From an uncultured Sulfurovum sp. (lineage in GTDB: Bacteria > Campylobacterota > Campylobacteria > Campylobacterales > Sulfurovaceae): a DNA stretch of 64,000 bases. Made by a program: the position numbers and the translations under genes. Below the pieces are notes generated by a model that had not been told where the DNA came from, ran no database searches, and saw nothing but the letters and a program-made list of their open reading frames with translations. The stretch spans positions 1-64,000 of the forward strand of contig CACVAU010000089.1 in NCBI GenBank assembly GCA_902727915.1, given 5' to 3'. Positions 63,605-64,000 of the stretch are shown here, piece by piece. Each line of letters opens with the position of its first letter. Positions within the stretch are counted from its first letter, which is position 1.

Positions 63605-63640
63605 TTTGAATTGTAGGGTGTTTTCCCTGAAAACACCTCA
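63605..63640. repeat. short GTAGGGTGTTTTCC palindrome, copy 2
   Basis: GTAGGGTGTTTTCCCTGAAAACACC lies between coaBC and glmU; an inverted copy is at 54778-54812. It could terminate glmU on the minus strand. Confidence 0.55.
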
Positions 63641-63662
63641 TAAATATGATTTTTTAAAGTTC

Positions 63663-64000
63663 TTACTTTGAAAAAAACTTATAAAAAAAATCAGGTAAAA
63701 TTTTTAAGGCAGAACGGGTAATGGCAAGAGAACCTTTTTTGATATCTTTATTGAGTGTTGTTCCTGCAGCAATAATAACATCATCTTCAATCTTAAGAGG
63801 TGCAACCAACTGACAGTCTGATCCAACAAAAACATTTTTACCAATAGTGGTTTTATGTTTAGCCTTTCCATCATAATTACAGGTTATAACACCAGCACCA
63901 ATATTAGAGCCTTCTTCAATGCTTGTATCACCAATATAGGCTAAGTGACCAGCTTTAACACCTGTGAGTGTTGACTTCTTAATTTCTACAAAATTTCCTA
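63663..64000 (-). CDS. glmU: bifunctional GlmU, C-terminal part (cut by the window end)
   Basis: The last 112 codons of a left-handed beta-helix acetyltransferase. Reading leftwards: [20 protein letters not shown], then [28 protein letters not shown] and [10 protein letters not shown]. These are the GlmU acetyltransferase signatures, with the substrate residues around NYDG. GlmU makes UDP-N-acetylglucosamine for wall and LPS. The 5' part lies beyond the window. Confidence 0.92.
   Translation of the reverse strand, partial: GNFVEIKKSTLTGVKAGHLAYIGDTSIEEGSNIGAGVITCNYDGKAKHKTTIGKNVFVGSDCQLVAPLKIEDDVIIAAGTTLNKDIKKGSLAITRSALKILPDFFYKFFSK

Noticed and set aside
63604..63636. Longer N-terminus of CoaBC
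   Set aside because: It would translate the palindromic repeat; the family starts at the ATG at 63603.

Overview
The window is a low-GC bacterial chromosome segment, most likely from a free-living Campylobacterota (Sulfurimonas/Sulfurovum/Arcobacter-like). Supporting signs are the 5S sequence, the short RecO, the AAAGGATTT(N)ATG style of ribosome binding site, and the mix of ilvC, mqo, gltB, truD, uppS, lptG-like and coaBC genes. The genus cannot be fixed from the sequence alone.

Layout. 1-391: 23S tail and 5S rRNA. 392-6231: ilvC, an SLC13-type transporter, a metallophosphoesterase, dprA and two membrane proteins. 6347-18200: two TlpA-type thioredoxins, a DEAD-box helicase with a decayed partial tandem copy, a NagZ-like lipoprotein, truD, cell-wall enzymes, an M48 protease, trmL and a LysM protein. 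18194-22582: argG, then a decayed DUF6471/methyltransferase unit followed by an intact type II restriction-modification pair. 23034-33000: an outer-membrane barrel, a Spy-like protein, a metal permease, mqo, a four-activity surface-decoration operon (cytidylyltransferase/oxidoreductase fusion, aminotransferase, LicD), a repeat-rich peptidoglycan-binding protein and recO. 33063-37484: gltB.

37500-52400 is a type III-A CRISPR-Cas island: cas6, cas10 (GGDD present, no HD domain), csm2-csm5, a two-helix membrane SAVED protein and a CARF-HEPN (Csx1/TM1812-type) ribonuclease. It is followed by two arrays with one shared repeat, near-identical 423-bp leaders, and a third collapsed leader-repeat remnant. 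Between the arrays lie an Rpn-type nuclease gene, a stand-alone HD phosphohydrolase, a tiny basic protein, a WYL regulator and a small membrane protein. No cas1 or cas2 is present. Four promoters of the island (cas6, HD gene, WYL operon, membrane protein) share a palindrome RGACA-N5-TGTCY just upstream of the -10 box. This points to one island-wide regulon, probably run by the WYL protein. At least five of the 13 spacers, read in reverse complement, look like a gene start (ribosome site plus ATG, or ATG plus signal-peptide start), so their crRNAs would be antisense to translation-initiation regions.

52410-64000 is mostly ordinary chromosome: a YidB-like protein, an exported nuclease, a HemJ-like protein, a five-gene minus-strand operon (28-aa membrane peptide, XpaC-like, TelA-like, SPFH-GYF, zinc-ribbon protein), truA, an LptF/G-like permease, prepilin peptidase, uppS, coaBC and the C-terminal part of glmU.
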